Source: Streptomyces sp. S.PB5
GTDB lineage: Bacteria > Actinomycetota > Actinomycetes > Streptomycetales > Streptomycetaceae
Assembly (NCBI RefSeq): GCF_030403745.1
Contig: NZ_JAQMWP010000006.1
Span: 474,857-538,856 of the forward strand
DNA length: 64,000 nucleotides
Direction: 5' to 3'
The translations under genes and the position numbers were made by a program. Of the stretch, positions 1 through 8,120 are shown one piece after another (the first letter of the stretch is position 1; the number at the start of each line of letters is the position of its first letter). The notes beneath the pieces are model-generated. The model was not told where the DNA came from. It searched no databases and was given only the letters and a program-made list of their open reading frames with translations.

Positions 1-57
1 CGCCAGGGCGCCCCGGATCAGATGTTCGTCGTCGGCCAGCAGCAGCCGCACGGTCAT
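1..57 (-). CDS. NarL/LuxR-type response regulator, N-terminus only (cut by window edge)
   Basis: The visible 19 residues, MTVRLLLADDEHLIRGALA, are the start of a receiver domain: beta-1 plus the acidic pair (DD) that coordinates Mg2+ beside the phosphoacceptor Asp. The ATG at 57-55 overlaps the stop of the histidine kinase as ATGA, so the two are translationally coupled. The cognate kinase is HisKA_3-type, so an output domain of the NarL/LuxR HTH class is expected outside the window; that part is inference. Confidence 0.85.
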   Translation of the reverse strand, partial: MTVRLLLADDEHLIRGALA

Positions 58-1403
58 CCCGTGACCTCTCTCACACGCAACGGCACTGAGGCCACCACTC
101 GAAACACACCCTCACCCACCGGCCCGGCCTCCAACGTCCCCTCCACCGCGGCGAGCCGCTCCCGCAACCCGACCAGCCCCGATCCCCCGACCCCAAAACC
201 CCCGACCCCAAAACCCTCAGCCCCAGAACCCTCAGCCCCAGAACCCTCAGCCCCAGAACCCTCAACCCCAAAGCCTTCAGCCCTGGAGCCCCCGCCCCCC
301 GGCCCACCACCCCGCGAGCCCGCCCCCGCTCCCACCCCGTCGTTCTCCACGCTGAGCACCACCCGCCCGTCACTCACCCGCACACTCACCACACACCATC
401 CCGCATCCCCGTGCCGCAGGACGTTCGTCGTCGCCTCGCGGACGACCCACGCGAGCGCCGACTGCACGTCCGCCGCAAGTCCGGCCGTCGCCTCCCCGTC
501 CGCCGCGAAGGTGCAGTGGATCCCGGCCGCCTGCAACACCCCTTGCGCACCGGCGAGTTCCACCCCGAGGTCGGCTTCCCGATAGCCGCGTACGACGTCC
601 CGCACCTCGCGCTGGGACTCCCGCGCGATCCGCTGCACCTCGACCATCTGCTCCTCGGCCTCGGGCCGTCCCCGTCGCGTCAGCTGGACGGCCAGCTCGC
701 TCTTGAGCGCGATCACGGCGAGGTTGCGCCCCATGACGTCGTGCAGGTCCCGTCCGAACCGCAGCCGCTCCTCGGCGACGGCGAGCCGGGCCCGGGTCTC
801 GCGGGCCTCGTCGAGTTCGTAGACGGCGTTGAGCAGCCAGACGGAGAAGGCGGAGGTGAAGGCGAGGAACCCGGCCCCGAGCAGCACGGCCAGCATCGTC
901 AGCAGGGTGGCGGCGCCGGGCAGTCCCAGCGGGAAGGCGACGACCCCCGAGCCGACGGCGAACCCCGCGACGAGCCCGTACACGCGCCGCCGGTCGCGTA
1001 CGCCCATCGCGAACACTCCGGCGCCGAAGATCAGGACGACCGAGAAGATCCCGCCAGTGGCACTGTCGACGGCGTCCCCGCCCGGCCCGTGCTCCGCGAT
1101 CACGATCGCCGTCACGGAGACGGCCGCGGTGACCGCACCGAGTGTCCACAGCGTGTGGACGGGCTGCTCACGCCGGCCCCGGGTCCAGTCCAGCGCCCGG
1201 GACGCGGTCACGGCACAGGCCACGGCGTGCCCGACCACCAGCACCAGCAGCAGGCCGGCGAGCCAGCCCGGTATCCCGCCCAGGATCGGCAGCCCGAGCG
1301 ACACCACCTCGATCACCGCGAAGAAGTGGAACGACCACCGCGTATACGTCTCCACCTTGGCCGGCGTGCTCTTCCGCTGCCACCAGCCCCCCGGCTCGCG
1401 CAT
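54..1403 (-). CDS. Membrane sensor histidine kinase, HisKA_3 (NarL/DesK-type)
   Basis: This 449-residue protein has about six hydrophobic segments in residues 25-195, then a HisKA_3 dimerisation box with the phosphoacceptor His at 221 (RDLHDVMGRNLAVIALK). An HATPase_c domain follows, with the N box around 324-330 (REATTNVLRH) and the G1 box VENDGVGAG (352-360). The G2 box GLVGLRERL comes only after a Gly/Glu/Ala-rich insertion at 362-408. The ATG at 1403 is preceded by GGGGAG; the same frame stays open upstream only as a shadow of the permease. It lies 14 bp downstream of an ABC exporter and overlaps its response regulator. That arrangement is typical of kinases that sense an exported or envelope-active compound and control the transporter. 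The signal is not predictable from sequence. Confidence 0.9.
   Translation of the reverse strand: MREPGGWWQRKSTPAKVETYTRWSFHFFAVIEVVSLGLPILGGIPGWLAGLLLVLVVGHAVACAVTASRALDWTRGRREQPVHTLWTLGAVTAAVSVTAIVIAEHGPGGDAVDSATGGIFSVVLIFGAGVFAMGVRDRRRVYGLVAGFAVGSGVVAFPLGLPGAATLLTMLAVLLGAGFLAFTSAFSVWLLNAVYELDEARETRARLAVAEERLRFGRDLHDVMGRNLAVIALKSELAVQLTRRGRPEAEEQMVEVQRIARESQREVRDVVRGYREADLGVELAGAQGVLQAAGIHCTFAADGEATAGLAADVQSALAWVVREATTNVLRHGDAGWCVVSVRVSDGRVVLSVENDGVGAGAGSRGGGPGGGGSRAEGFGVEGSGAEGSGAEGSGAEGFGVGGFGVGGSGLVGLRERLAAVEGTLEAGPVGEGVFRVVASVPLRVREVTG
181..280 (-). repeat. 15-bp tandem repeat inside the kinase ATP-lid
   Basis: On the plus strand a unit close to CCAGAACCCTCAGCC recurs about six times with a few substitutions. 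In the kinase reading frame it encodes a pentapeptide repeat close to GAEGS/GVEGF. Fifteen is a multiple of three, so gain or loss of units keeps the frame. The repeat falls between the G1 and G2 boxes of the ATPase domain, where most relatives have a short lid loop. Confidence 0.8.
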
Positions 1404-1417
1404 GCTCTCCCCGTACG

Positions 1418-2194
1418 TCAGCGCCTCGGCTCCCACCGGAACCACCGTCCTACAGCAAACACCGCCGACACGGTCCAGGCCAGCGCGATGGCGAGGGCAC
1501 CCAGCGCCTCGTACACCGACAGACTGCCGGTCCAGCCGCCGCGCACCAGAGTGATCACCGGGGACAGCGGCAGCAGCTCGCACACGGATGCGAACCGGTC
1601 GGGCAGCACCTCCAGGGGCACGGCGACCCCGGAGAAGATCATCGAGATCAGCACGAACGGCAGCGTCGTGACCTGCGCGCTCTCCATGGTCCGGGTCACG
1701 GCCGTCGTCAGGGCCGCCAGCGCCGCGCACATCACGAGCCCCAGCAGCAGGCCGAGGACGGCGAGATAAGGCGCCTTCGGGGCGGCCATGTCCAGCAGGG
1801 CGGTGCTCCCGGCGACCAGCACCAGCGACTGCGCGAGCCCGGTCGCACCGATCGGCAGCGCGGTGCCGACGAGGATCTCGACGTCCCGCAGCTCCCCGGT
1901 GCGCAGCCGCTTGAGCACCAGTTCCTCGCGCCGGGCGGTGTAGATCCCGACCAGGGCTCCGTAGACGCCGAACAGCAGCGAGAACCCGATCCCGGCCGGC
2001 AGCAGCACCAGTCCCATGTCGAGCCCGGCGTCCTCGACGTCCATGTCGTCCACGACGGACCGCAGGCTGAACGGCAGCACGAGCGGCACCAGGACGGCCG
2101 TGAGGAGCGTGGCCTTGCTGCGCCCGAGCAGGGTGAACTCGGCCCGCGCCAGCGCGCTCAGCCGTCCGGCCGGTGTGGTGGTGACGATGCTCAT
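1418..2194 (-). CDS. ABC-2 type transporter permease
   Basis: This 258-residue integral membrane protein has about six hydrophobic segments and the general pattern of ABC-2 exporter permeases (DrrB/NatB-like). The N-terminus is cytoplasmic (MSIVTTTPAGRLSALARAEF), followed by TM1 around 25-45. The ATG at 2194 overlaps the stop of the ATPase gene as ATGA, indicating coupled translation. It would form the membrane channel for the adjacent ATPase and export a hydrophobic substrate or drug. The substrate is unknown; coupling to a two-component system suggests response to an envelope-active molecule. Confidence 0.9.
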   Translation of the reverse strand: MSIVTTTPAGRLSALARAEFTLLGRSKATLLTAVLVPLVLPFSLRSVVDDMDVEDAGLDMGLVLLPAGIGFSLLFGVYGALVGIYTARREELVLKRLRTGELRDVEILVGTALPIGATGLAQSLVLVAGSTALLDMAAPKAPYLAVLGLLLGLVMCAALAALTTAVTRTMESAQVTTLPFVLISMIFSGVAVPLEVLPDRFASVCELLPLSPVITLVRGGWTGSLSVYEALGALAIALAWTVSAVFAVGRWFRWEPRR

Positions 2195-3117
2195 GCCGTG
2201 ACCTCCTCGGCCGCCGCGATCCCCAGGAACGCCTCTTCCAGCGACGCCGACCGCACATCGAGCCGACGCAGCTCCACCCCGGCCCGCTCGGCCCACACCA
2301 GGACCCCCGTGGCCGCCCGCTGCAGTTCCCGGGTCCGCAGCCGTACGACCCGGCCGTCCATCTCGTGGCCCAGCACCCCCAGCTCCCCGAGCGGCGGCAG
2401 GTCCCCCACGAAATAGCCCTCGGGCAGCTCGAAGGAGATCCGCGAGGGCTGCCCCGCCGTCACCTCGGCCGGTGTCCCGGTCACCGCGATCCGCCCCTCG
2501 TGCAGAATCGCCAGCCGGTCGGCGAGCCCCTCGGCCTCTTCCAGATAGTGCGTGGTCAGCAGCACGGTCGTACCGCCGTCCCGCAGCGCCCGCACCAGCT
2601 CCCAGGTGTCCCGGCGCCCTTCCGCGTCCAGCCCGGTGGTCGGTTCGTCCAGGAACAGCACCTCGGGCCGCCCCAGCAGCGCGAGCGCGAGATCCAGCCG
2701 CCGCCGCTCACCCCCGGACAACTGCTTCACCCGTACGTCGACCCGCCTCGCGAGCCCGACGAGCTCCAGCGCCTCCAGCGGCGGCCGCGCCCCGCTGACG
2801 CAGCCCGCCCACATCCGCGCGGTCTCGGCGACGGTCAGCTCGGACGGAAACCCGCCCTCCTGCAGCATCACCCCGGTCCGCGGCCGTACGACGGCCCGCT
2901 CCTCGTAGGGATCGTGCCCGAGCACCCGCACCCGGCCCCCGGCCGGTCGTGCGAGCCCTTCGAGCAGCTCCACCGTCGATGTCTTGCCGGCCCCGTTGGT
3001 GCCGAGCAGCGCGAAGACCTCGCCCCGGGCCACGGAGAAGGTGATCCCGCGGACCGCTTCGAACCCGCCCCCGTAGACGCGTCGCAGGTCGGTGACCTCA
3101 ATCACGTTCGTGTTCAT
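2191..3117 (-). CDS. ABC transporter ATP-binding protein
   Basis: This 308-residue ATPase has Walker A GTNGAGKT at 39-46, signature LSGGE at 133-137, Walker B VLFLDEPT at 153-160 and the switch His in TTH around 190. The C-terminal 70 residues form the extension seen in DrrA/CcmA-type ATPases. It is the first gene of a four-gene minus-strand unit (ATPase, permease, kinase, regulator) with 4-bp overlaps. The ATG at 3117 gives the expected start MNTNVIEVTDLRRVYGG. It energises the neighbouring ABC-2 permease for drug or lipid export. Confidence 0.95.
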   Translation of the reverse strand: MNTNVIEVTDLRRVYGGGFEAVRGITFSVARGEVFALLGTNGAGKTSTVELLEGLARPAGGRVRVLGHDPYEERAVVRPRTGVMLQEGGFPSELTVAETARMWAGCVSGARPPLEALELVGLARRVDVRVKQLSGGERRRLDLALALLGRPEVLFLDEPTTGLDAEGRRDTWELVRALRDGGTTVLLTTHYLEEAEGLADRLAILHEGRIAVTGTPAEVTAGQPSRISFELPEGYFVGDLPPLGELGVLGHEMDGRVVRLRTRELQRAATGVLVWAERAGVELRRLDVRSASLEEAFLGIAAAEEVTA

Positions 3118-3222
3118 GGAACAAGCTTCTCGGCGCCCGGGTCCCGGAAGCAGTGCGCGCTGTCATCACTCGGCATGACAAATGTCAGGGGCGCGCCCGT
3201 CCCGTACGCACGACCATGCACG

Positions 3223-3253
3223 AAAAAGCCCCCCGGTGGAAGCCGGGGGGCTT
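3223..3253 (-). terminator. Rho-independent terminator downstream of the tRNA-Gly genes
   Basis: An 11-bp perfect stem (AAGCCCCCCGG/CCGGGGGGCTT) with a 6-nt loop is followed, reading the minus strand, by a run of five T. It lies 9 bp after the 3' end of tRNA-Gly(GCC). Confidence 0.85.
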
Positions 3254-3261
3254 GATTCAAG

Positions 3262-3334
3262 AGCGAACGACGAGGTTCGAACTCGCGACCTCAACCTTGG
3301 CAAGGTTGCGCTCTACCAACTGAGCTACGTTCGC
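3262..3334 (-). tRNA. tRNA-Gly (anticodon GCC)
   Basis: The 73-nt gene folds into a canonical cloverleaf: acceptor GCGAACG/CGTTCGC, D-loop with GG, anticodon stem CAACC/GGTTG enclosing TTGCCAA, T-loop within GAGTTCGAACCTC, and discriminator U. CCA is not encoded. It reads GGC/GGU codons and serves as an internal standard for the abnormal tRNA-Gly 80 bp upstream. Confidence 0.97.
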
Positions 3335-3414
3335 ATTGCCTCCGACCGGCTCTCACCGATCGGCGCGAGCACCATCCTACCTGATCCACAAGGGGGACCA
3401 GACCGGCGATGCAG

Positions 3415-3486
3415 AGCGGGTGACAGGAATTGCACACTGCGCCTTCCCCCTGGAAGGGGGATGTTCTGCTACTGAACTACACCCGC
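3415..3486 (-). tRNA. Divergent tRNA-Gly (anticodon UCC) with altered D- and T-loops
   Basis: The acceptor stem GCGGGTG/CACCCGC, D-stem GTTC/GAAC and anticodon stem TCCCC/GGGGA (loop CTTCCAG, anticodon TCC) are fully paired, and the discriminator is U. The D-loop, however, reads AGTAGCA, where Gly tRNAs normally have GG at 18-19. The T-loop reads TGCAATT instead of TTCGATT, so the GTTC motif (T-psi-C) becomes GTGC. The T-stem GCAG-G/CCTGT needs one bulged T. Loss of both G18 and U55 removes the pair that normally locks the D and T loops together. Intact stems argue against simple decay. It may be a specialised, perhaps non-ribosomal, tRNA or a weak translational one. Confidence 0.85.
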
Positions 3487-3620
3487 ATGTACTCCGTGGG
3501 CTGGGCTTTTCCGTCCCCGCCCCTCGGCGTGCTCCAGACTCTAGCCGACCAGGTGGGGGGCAATGCAAGTCGGTTGTCCTCAGGGCCCGCTGACGGACCC
3601 TGAGCACGCCCGGTGAGCCG

Positions 3621-3938
3621 TCACTGCGCCGCGGCGAACGCCTCGTAGACCTTCTTGGGGATCCGGCCGCGCGCCGGGACGTCCATCTTGTTCGCCTGGG
3701 CCCAGGCCCGGACCGCAGCCGGGTCGGGGGCGACCTCGGTCTGCTTGTACGCCTTGCCGGACCTCGACCGCTTCCGGCCGGCCTCCACGTACGGCGCGAG
3801 CGCCTTACGCAGTTGCTTGGCATTCGCTTGATTCAGGTCGATCTCGTACGACTTGCCGTCGAGTCCGAAGGCGATCGTTTCCGCCGCTTCCGAGCCGTCG
3901 ATGTCGTCAAAGAGAGTGACCACGACCTTCTGCGCCAC
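3621..3938 (-). CDS. lsr2: Lsr2 nucleoid-associated protein
   Basis: This 105-residue protein matches the Lsr2 family over its full length. The N-terminal dimerisation/oligomerisation region (AQKVVVTLFDDIDG) is followed by a basic linker (GRKRSRSGKAYKQ) and a C-terminal AT-hook-like segment with RGR at 90-92, which inserts in the minor groove of AT-rich DNA. Lsr2 is the actinobacterial functional analogue of H-NS; it coats and silences AT-rich and horizontally acquired DNA, including specialised-metabolite clusters. I chose the GTG at 3938, preceded by AAGGGA at good spacing, over the ATG at 3956, because family members begin at this residue. Confidence 0.95.
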   Translation of the reverse strand: MAQKVVVTLFDDIDGSEAAETIAFGLDGKSYEIDLNQANAKQLRKALAPYVEAGRKRSRSGKAYKQTEVAPDPAAVRAWAQANKMDVPARGRIPKKVYEAFAAAQ

Positions 3939-4229
3939 GAATATCGGTCCCTTCATACGGCACTTGCCAATTCATTTGTACAGTGCCCGACAATGCAATG
4001 GGAAGCCCGACTAAATCCTTCCGCGTGTCCGAACGCAATAGGTTTCGGGTGTCGATCGGGGATCTTTCCCGGAAATTTTCGTGAACGCGGCCGTCGATAC
4101 CGGATCGTGACGGCCCTCACGTAGCTTCCTACAAGTCAACGCGCGTAGAAATTTTGTGCGGGTAGTCTGAAGACACCTGTTGGAGGAACCCGCAGGAACC
4201 TTGCTCAGCACCACACACCGGGAGTGCCA
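3939..4229. other. lsr2-purS divergent intergenic region
   Basis: About 290 bp lie between two divergent genes, so both promoters must be here. A TAGTCT hexamer at 4163-4168 fits an actinobacterial -10 for purS, but no good -35 accompanies it. The sequence near 3960-4100 is unusually AT-rich for this genome, which is compatible with Lsr2 autoregulation. I see no PurR box or riboswitch. Confidence 0.4.
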
Positions 4230-4493
4230 GTGGCACGCGTCGTAGTCGACGTCATGCTCAAGCCGGAGATCCTCGACCCCCAGGGCCAGGCGGTGCAGCG
4301 CGCACTGCCGCGCCTGGGTTTCGAAGGCATCTCGGACGTACGTCAGGGAAAGCGATTCGAACTGGAAGTTGACGGACCGGTCGACGAGGCCGCGCTCGCC
4401 CGCATCCACGATCTTGCGGAATCCTTCCTCGCCAACACCGTGATCGAGGACTTCACCGTCAAGGTGGAGGAAGTCGCGGAGGCCGCGAAGTGA
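4230..4493 (+). CDS. purS: Phosphoribosylformylglycinamidine synthase subunit PurS
   Basis: PurS (87 residues, beginning ARVVVDVMLKPEILDPQG after the initiator) is the small dimeric subunit that bridges PurL and PurQ in the three-component FGAM synthase of Gram-positives. It channels ammonia for the fourth step of de novo purine synthesis. The GTG at 4230 is preceded by CGGGAG at 6-nt spacing and gives the conserved N-terminus; an in-frame GTG two codons upstream is less well placed. Its stop overlaps the purQ start as GTGA. Confidence 0.96.
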   Translation: MARVVVDVMLKPEILDPQGQAVQRALPRLGFEGISDVRQGKRFELEVDGPVDEAALARIHDLAESFLANTVIEDFTVKVEEVAEAAK

Positions 4494-5170
4494 CCGCTCG
4501 TATTGGCGTCGTCACTTTCCCCGGCAGCCTCGACGACCGGGACACCCAGCGCGCGATCCGCCTCGCGGGCGCCGAACCGGTCGCCCTCTGGCACAAGGAC
4601 AAGGACCTCCACCAGGTCGACGCGGTCGTTCTCCCCGGTGGTTTCTCCTACGGCGACTATCTGCGGGCCGGCGCCATCTCCCGCTTCTCGCCCGTGATGG
4701 AGACGGTCATCGAGCAGGCGAAGGCCGGCCTCCCGGTCCTCGGTATCTGCAACGGCTTCCAGATCCTCACCGAGGCCCACCTGCTCCCCGGCGGGATGCT
4801 CGGCAACGACCACCTGCACTTCATCTGCCGCGACCAGAAGCTGCGGGTGGAGAACGCGGACACCGCCTGGACGGCCGACTACACCGCCGGCCAGGAGATC
4901 CACATCCCGCTGAAGAACATGGACGGCCGGTACGTGGCCGACCAGTACACGCTGGACAAGCTGGAGGCCGAGGGCCGGGTCGCGTTCCGGTACCTGGACT
5001 TCAACCCCAATGGCTCGCTCAACGACATCGCGGGCATCACCAACGAGGCCGGCAACGTCGTGGGCCTCATGCCGCACCCGGAGCACGCCGTCGAGCCGCT
5101 CATCGGCTCGGGCCGCACCGACGGCCTCCCCTTCTTCACCTCGATCCTCAAGAAGCTGGTCAACGCATGA
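4490..5170 (+). CDS. purQ: Phosphoribosylformylglycinamidine synthase, glutaminase subunit PurQ
   Basis: This 226-residue class I glutamine amidotransferase supplies ammonia from glutamine to PurL. The nucleophilic Cys lies in GICNGFQIL, and the catalytic His and Glu are in MPHPEHAV near the C-terminus. The N-terminal TARIGVVTFPGSLDDRD is diagnostic of PurQ. It starts on a GTG overlapping the purS stop and ends overlapping the purL ATG (ATGA), so purSQL is a tightly coupled operon giving defined stoichiometry. Confidence 0.97.
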   Translation: MTARIGVVTFPGSLDDRDTQRAIRLAGAEPVALWHKDKDLHQVDAVVLPGGFSYGDYLRAGAISRFSPVMETVIEQAKAGLPVLGICNGFQILTEAHLLPGGMLGNDHLHFICRDQKLRVENADTAWTADYTAGQEIHIPLKNMDGRYVADQYTLDKLEAEGRVAFRYLDFNPNGSLNDIAGITNEAGNVVGLMPHPEHAVEPLIGSGRTDGLPFFTSILKKLVNA

Positions 5171-7425
5171 GCCGGACGCCTCTGGACACGGTCGAGCACG
5201 CGGCCGCGACCCCCGACGTCGAGCTGCCCTGGGCCGAACTCGGCCTGAAGAAGGACGAGTACGAGCGGGTCGTCGAGATCCTCGGCCGCCGCCCCACGGG
5301 CGCGGAGCTGGCCATGTACTCCGTCATGTGGTCCGAGCACTGCTCGTACAAGTCCTCCAAGGTCCACCTCCGCCAGTTCGGTGAGAAGGCCCCGCAGAGC
5401 GATGCGCTGCTCGTCGGCATCGGCGAGAACGCGGGCGTGGTGGACGTCGGTCAGGGCTACGCGGTCACCTTCAAGGTCGAGTCGCACAACCACCCCTCCT
5501 ACGTCGAGCCCTACCAGGGCGCGGCCACGGGTGTCGGCGGCATCGTCCGCGACATCATCGCGATGGGCGCGCGGCCGGTGGCCGTGGTCGACCCGCTGCG
5601 CTTCGGTGCGGCCGACCACCCGGACACCAAGCGAGTACTCCCCGGTGTCGTCGCCGGCATCGGCGGCTACGGCAACTGCCTGGGCCTGCCCAACATCGGC
5701 GGCGAGGTCGTCTTCGACTCCTGCTACCAGGGCAACCCGCTGGTCAACGCCGGTGCCATCGGCGTCATGCGGCACGAGGACATCCACCTCGCGAAGGCGT
5801 CCGGCGCGGGCAACAAGGTCATCCTGTACGGGGCCCGCACCGGCGGCGACGGCATCGGCGGCGCCTCCATCCTCGCCTCCGAGACCTTCGACGACGCCAA
5901 GCCCTCGAAGCGCCCGGCGGTCCAGGTCGGCGACCCCTTCCAGGAGAAGCTCCTCATCGAGTGCACCCTGGAGGCCTTCAAGGAGAAGCTGGTCGTCGGC
6001 ATCCAGGACCTCGGTGCGGCGGGCCTGTCCTGCGCCACGTCCGAGCTGGCCTCCAACGGCTCCGGCGGTATGCGGGTCACCCTGGACGACGTACCGCTGC
6101 GCGACTCCACGCTCTCGCCCGAGGAGATCCTCATGAGCGAGTCGCAGGAACGCATGTGCGCGGTCGTGGAGCCGGAGAAGGTGGACCGGTTCCTGGAGAT
6201 CTGCGACAAGTGGGACGTCATCGCCACCGTCATCGGTGAGGTCACCGACGGCGACCGCCTCGAAATCTTCTGGCACGGCGGCAAGATCGTCGACGTCGAC
6301 CCGCGCACGGTCGCGCACGACGGCCCGGTCTACGAGCGCCCGTACGCCCGCCCGTCCTGGCAGGACGAGCTCCAGGCGGACGACGCCAACCGGCTGCCCC
6401 GGCCGACGACTTCGGCGGAACTCCGGGACCAGGTCCTGAAGCTGGTGTCGTCCCCCAACCAGGCCTCCAAGAAGTGGATCACGTCCCAGTACGACCACTT
6501 CGTGCAGGGCAACACGGTGCTGGCCCAGCCGGAGGACTCCGGCATGATCCGCATCGACGAGGAGACCGGCCTCGGCGTCGCCATCGCGACGGACGGCAAC
6601 GGCCGTTACGCGAAGCTGGACCCGTACGCGGGTGCCCAGTTGGCCCTGTCGGAGGCGTACCGCAATGTCGCCACGACGGGCGCCAAGCCGCTCGCGGTGT
6701 CGGACTGCCTGAACTTCGGCTCGCCCGAAGACCCGGCGGTGATGTGGCAGTTCGCGGAGGCCATCCGTGGACTGGCGGATGCCTGCCAGCAGTTGGGCAC
6801 GCCGGTGACCGGCGGCAACGTCTCGCTCTACAACCAGACGGGCGAGGCGGCCATCCACCCGACCCCGGTCGTGGCCGTGCTGGGCGTCATCGACGATGTC
6901 GCCCGCCGCACCCCGGTCGCCTTCCAGGAGGAGGGCCAGCTGCTCTACCTCCTCGGCGACACGGCTGAGGAGTTCGGCGGCTCGGCCTGGTCGCAGGTGG
7001 TCCACGACCACCTGGGCGGCCTCCCCCCGAAGGTGGACCTGGAGCGTGAGCGCCTCCTCGCGGAGATCCTCATCTCGGCCTCCCGCGACGGCATGATCGA
7101 CTCCGCGCACGACCTCTCCGACGGCGGTCTGATCCAGGCGGTCGTGGAGTCGGCGCTGCTCGGCGGCAAGGGCGCGCGTCTGGTCGTACCGGACGGGCTC
7201 GACGCCTTCACCTTCCTGTTCTCGGAGTCGGCGGGCCGCGCGGTCGTCGCCGTACCGCGCTCCGAGGAGGTCCGCTTCAACGACATGTGCGGCGCCAGGG
7301 GTCTCCCGGTCACCCGCATCGGTGTCGTGGACGGCGAGACGGTAGAGCTCCAGGGCGAGTTCGAGCTGCCCCTGGAGGAGCTGCGCAAGGCGCACGAGGG
7401 GACGATCCCGGCGCTGCTGGCGTAG
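5167..7425 (+). CDS. purL: Phosphoribosylformylglycinamidine synthase, large subunit PurL (small-type)
   Basis: This 752-residue PurL of the Gram-positive type lacks the fused glutaminase domain. It contains two AIRS-like halves. The first carries the substrate/ATP segments SEHCSYKSSK and ATGVGGIVRDI; the second has PVTGGNVSLYNQ and HDLSDGGL. It converts FGAR, ATP and ammonia to FGAM with PurS and PurQ. The ATG at 5167 overlaps purQ by 4 bp. The operon ends here at a strong hairpin. Confidence 0.98.
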   Translation: MSRTPLDTVEHAAATPDVELPWAELGLKKDEYERVVEILGRRPTGAELAMYSVMWSEHCSYKSSKVHLRQFGEKAPQSDALLVGIGENAGVVDVGQGYAVTFKVESHNHPSYVEPYQGAATGVGGIVRDIIAMGARPVAVVDPLRFGAADHPDTKRVLPGVVAGIGGYGNCLGLPNIGGEVVFDSCYQGNPLVNAGAIGVMRHEDIHLAKASGAGNKVILYGARTGGDGIGGASILASETFDDAKPSKRPAVQVGDPFQEKLLIECTLEAFKEKLVVGIQDLGAAGLSCATSELASNGSGGMRVTLDDVPLRDSTLSPEEILMSESQERMCAVVEPEKVDRFLEICDKWDVIATVIGEVTDGDRLEIFWHGGKIVDVDPRTVAHDGPVYERPYARPSWQDELQADDANRLPRPTTSAELRDQVLKLVSSPNQASKKWITSQYDHFVQGNTVLAQPEDSGMIRIDEETGLGVAIATDGNGRYAKLDPYAGAQLALSEAYRNVATTGAKPLAVSDCLNFGSPEDPAVMWQFAEAIRGLADACQQLGTPVTGGNVSLYNQTGEAAIHPTPVVAVLGVIDDVARRTPVAFQEEGQLLYLLGDTAEEFGGSAWSQVVHDHLGGLPPKVDLERERLLAEILISASRDGMIDSAHDLSDGGLIQAVVESALLGGKGARLVVPDGLDAFTFLFSESAGRAVVAVPRSEEVRFNDMCGARGLPVTRIGVVDGETVELQGEFELPLEELRKAHEGTIPALLA

Positions 7426-7441
7426 TCCCTCGTACGACATG

Positions 7442-7474
7442 AAGGTCCCGTCCGACTCACGGACGGGACCTTTT
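7442..7474 (+). terminator. Intrinsic terminator after purL
   Basis: A perfect 13-bp stem (AAGGTCCCGTCCG and complement) with a 5-nt loop is followed by TTTTC. It lies between purL and the convergent Uma2 gene, so it may serve both directions, although the T run is only convincing on the plus strand. Confidence 0.85.
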
Positions 7475-7477
7475 CGT

Positions 7478-8062
7478 CTACCGCACGTAGTTCTTGAGGA
7501 TCTCCGTGTCGAGCTCGATGCCGATCGGGTCGGGGAGGAGTACCTTCTCGCCGAACTTCGCGGTGTGGATGTCGCGGTAGCCGCCGACCTGTCGATCCGT
7601 GTTGCCGTGCACGGTGACCGTGGAGGAGTCCCGGTCGATCAAGACGTACAGGGGGATTCCGGCCTGGCCGTACGCGGTCGGCTTCTCGTGCCGGTCCCTG
7701 CGGTCGGTGTCTGAGTCGTACAAGGTGACCTCTACGACCATGAGCGTGCCGTCCGGGTCGGACCACTCACCATGTCCTGCGAAGTGAGCCTCGGGCGCGA
7801 GCACGGCGTCGGGTTTTGCCCTGCCCTCTCGATGCGCCTCCACCTGGAGCCCTCGGCCGTGGTACAGGTCCAGATCGGGCCTGGCCTGCATACAGGGTCG
7901 GGCCAGCCAGGACACGATGGTGCTGTGGTTCCCGTCCGCAGCCTTCTTGACTCCGATCCGTCCGTCGATGAACTCCAGCGTGACGGTCTCTGGAGCGGCG
8001 AAGGCGATCGTTTCGAACTCCTGCACCGACATCTGAGGCATGTGCTCGGCCATAGCCGTCAT
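7478..8062 (-). CDS. Uma2 family (DUF820) PD-(D/E)XK nuclease-like protein
   Basis: This 194-residue protein has the Uma2 fold. The N-terminal MSVQEFETIAFAAPE and FIDGRIGVK form the first strands, followed by the nuclease core KPDAVLAPEAHF and LMVVEVTLYDSDT with the D...ExT residues, then RHEKPTAYGQAGIPLYVLID. Uma2 proteins are abundant in Streptomyces and cyanobacteria, often as many paralogues, and their biological role is unresolved. The ATG at 8062 gives MTAMAEHM; an ATG at 8053 is an alternative. It is convergent with the purSQL operon and does not belong to it functionally. Confidence 0.85.
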   Translation of the reverse strand: MTAMAEHMPQMSVQEFETIAFAAPETVTLEFIDGRIGVKKAADGNHSTIVSWLARPCMQARPDLDLYHGRGLQVEAHREGRAKPDAVLAPEAHFAGHGEWSDPDGTLMVVEVTLYDSDTDRRDRHEKPTAYGQAGIPLYVLIDRDSSTVTVHGNTDRQVGGYRDIHTAKFGEKVLLPDPIGIELDTEILKNYVR

Positions 8063-8120
8063 GTTGCACCGTTCGTCGTCGATTCCCTGCACGGGTGATC
8101 GACCCTGGCCCGCTGCCCCG

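Noticed and set aside
181..280. CRISPR-like array at the left end
   Set aside because: The 15-bp units are contiguous, without spacers, and encode an in-frame peptide repeat of a kinase.
4879..7440. Long minus-strand open frame opposite purL
   Set aside because: Repetitive Arg/Leu/Val/Asp composition is typical of antisense shadow translation; purL is unambiguous on the other strand.
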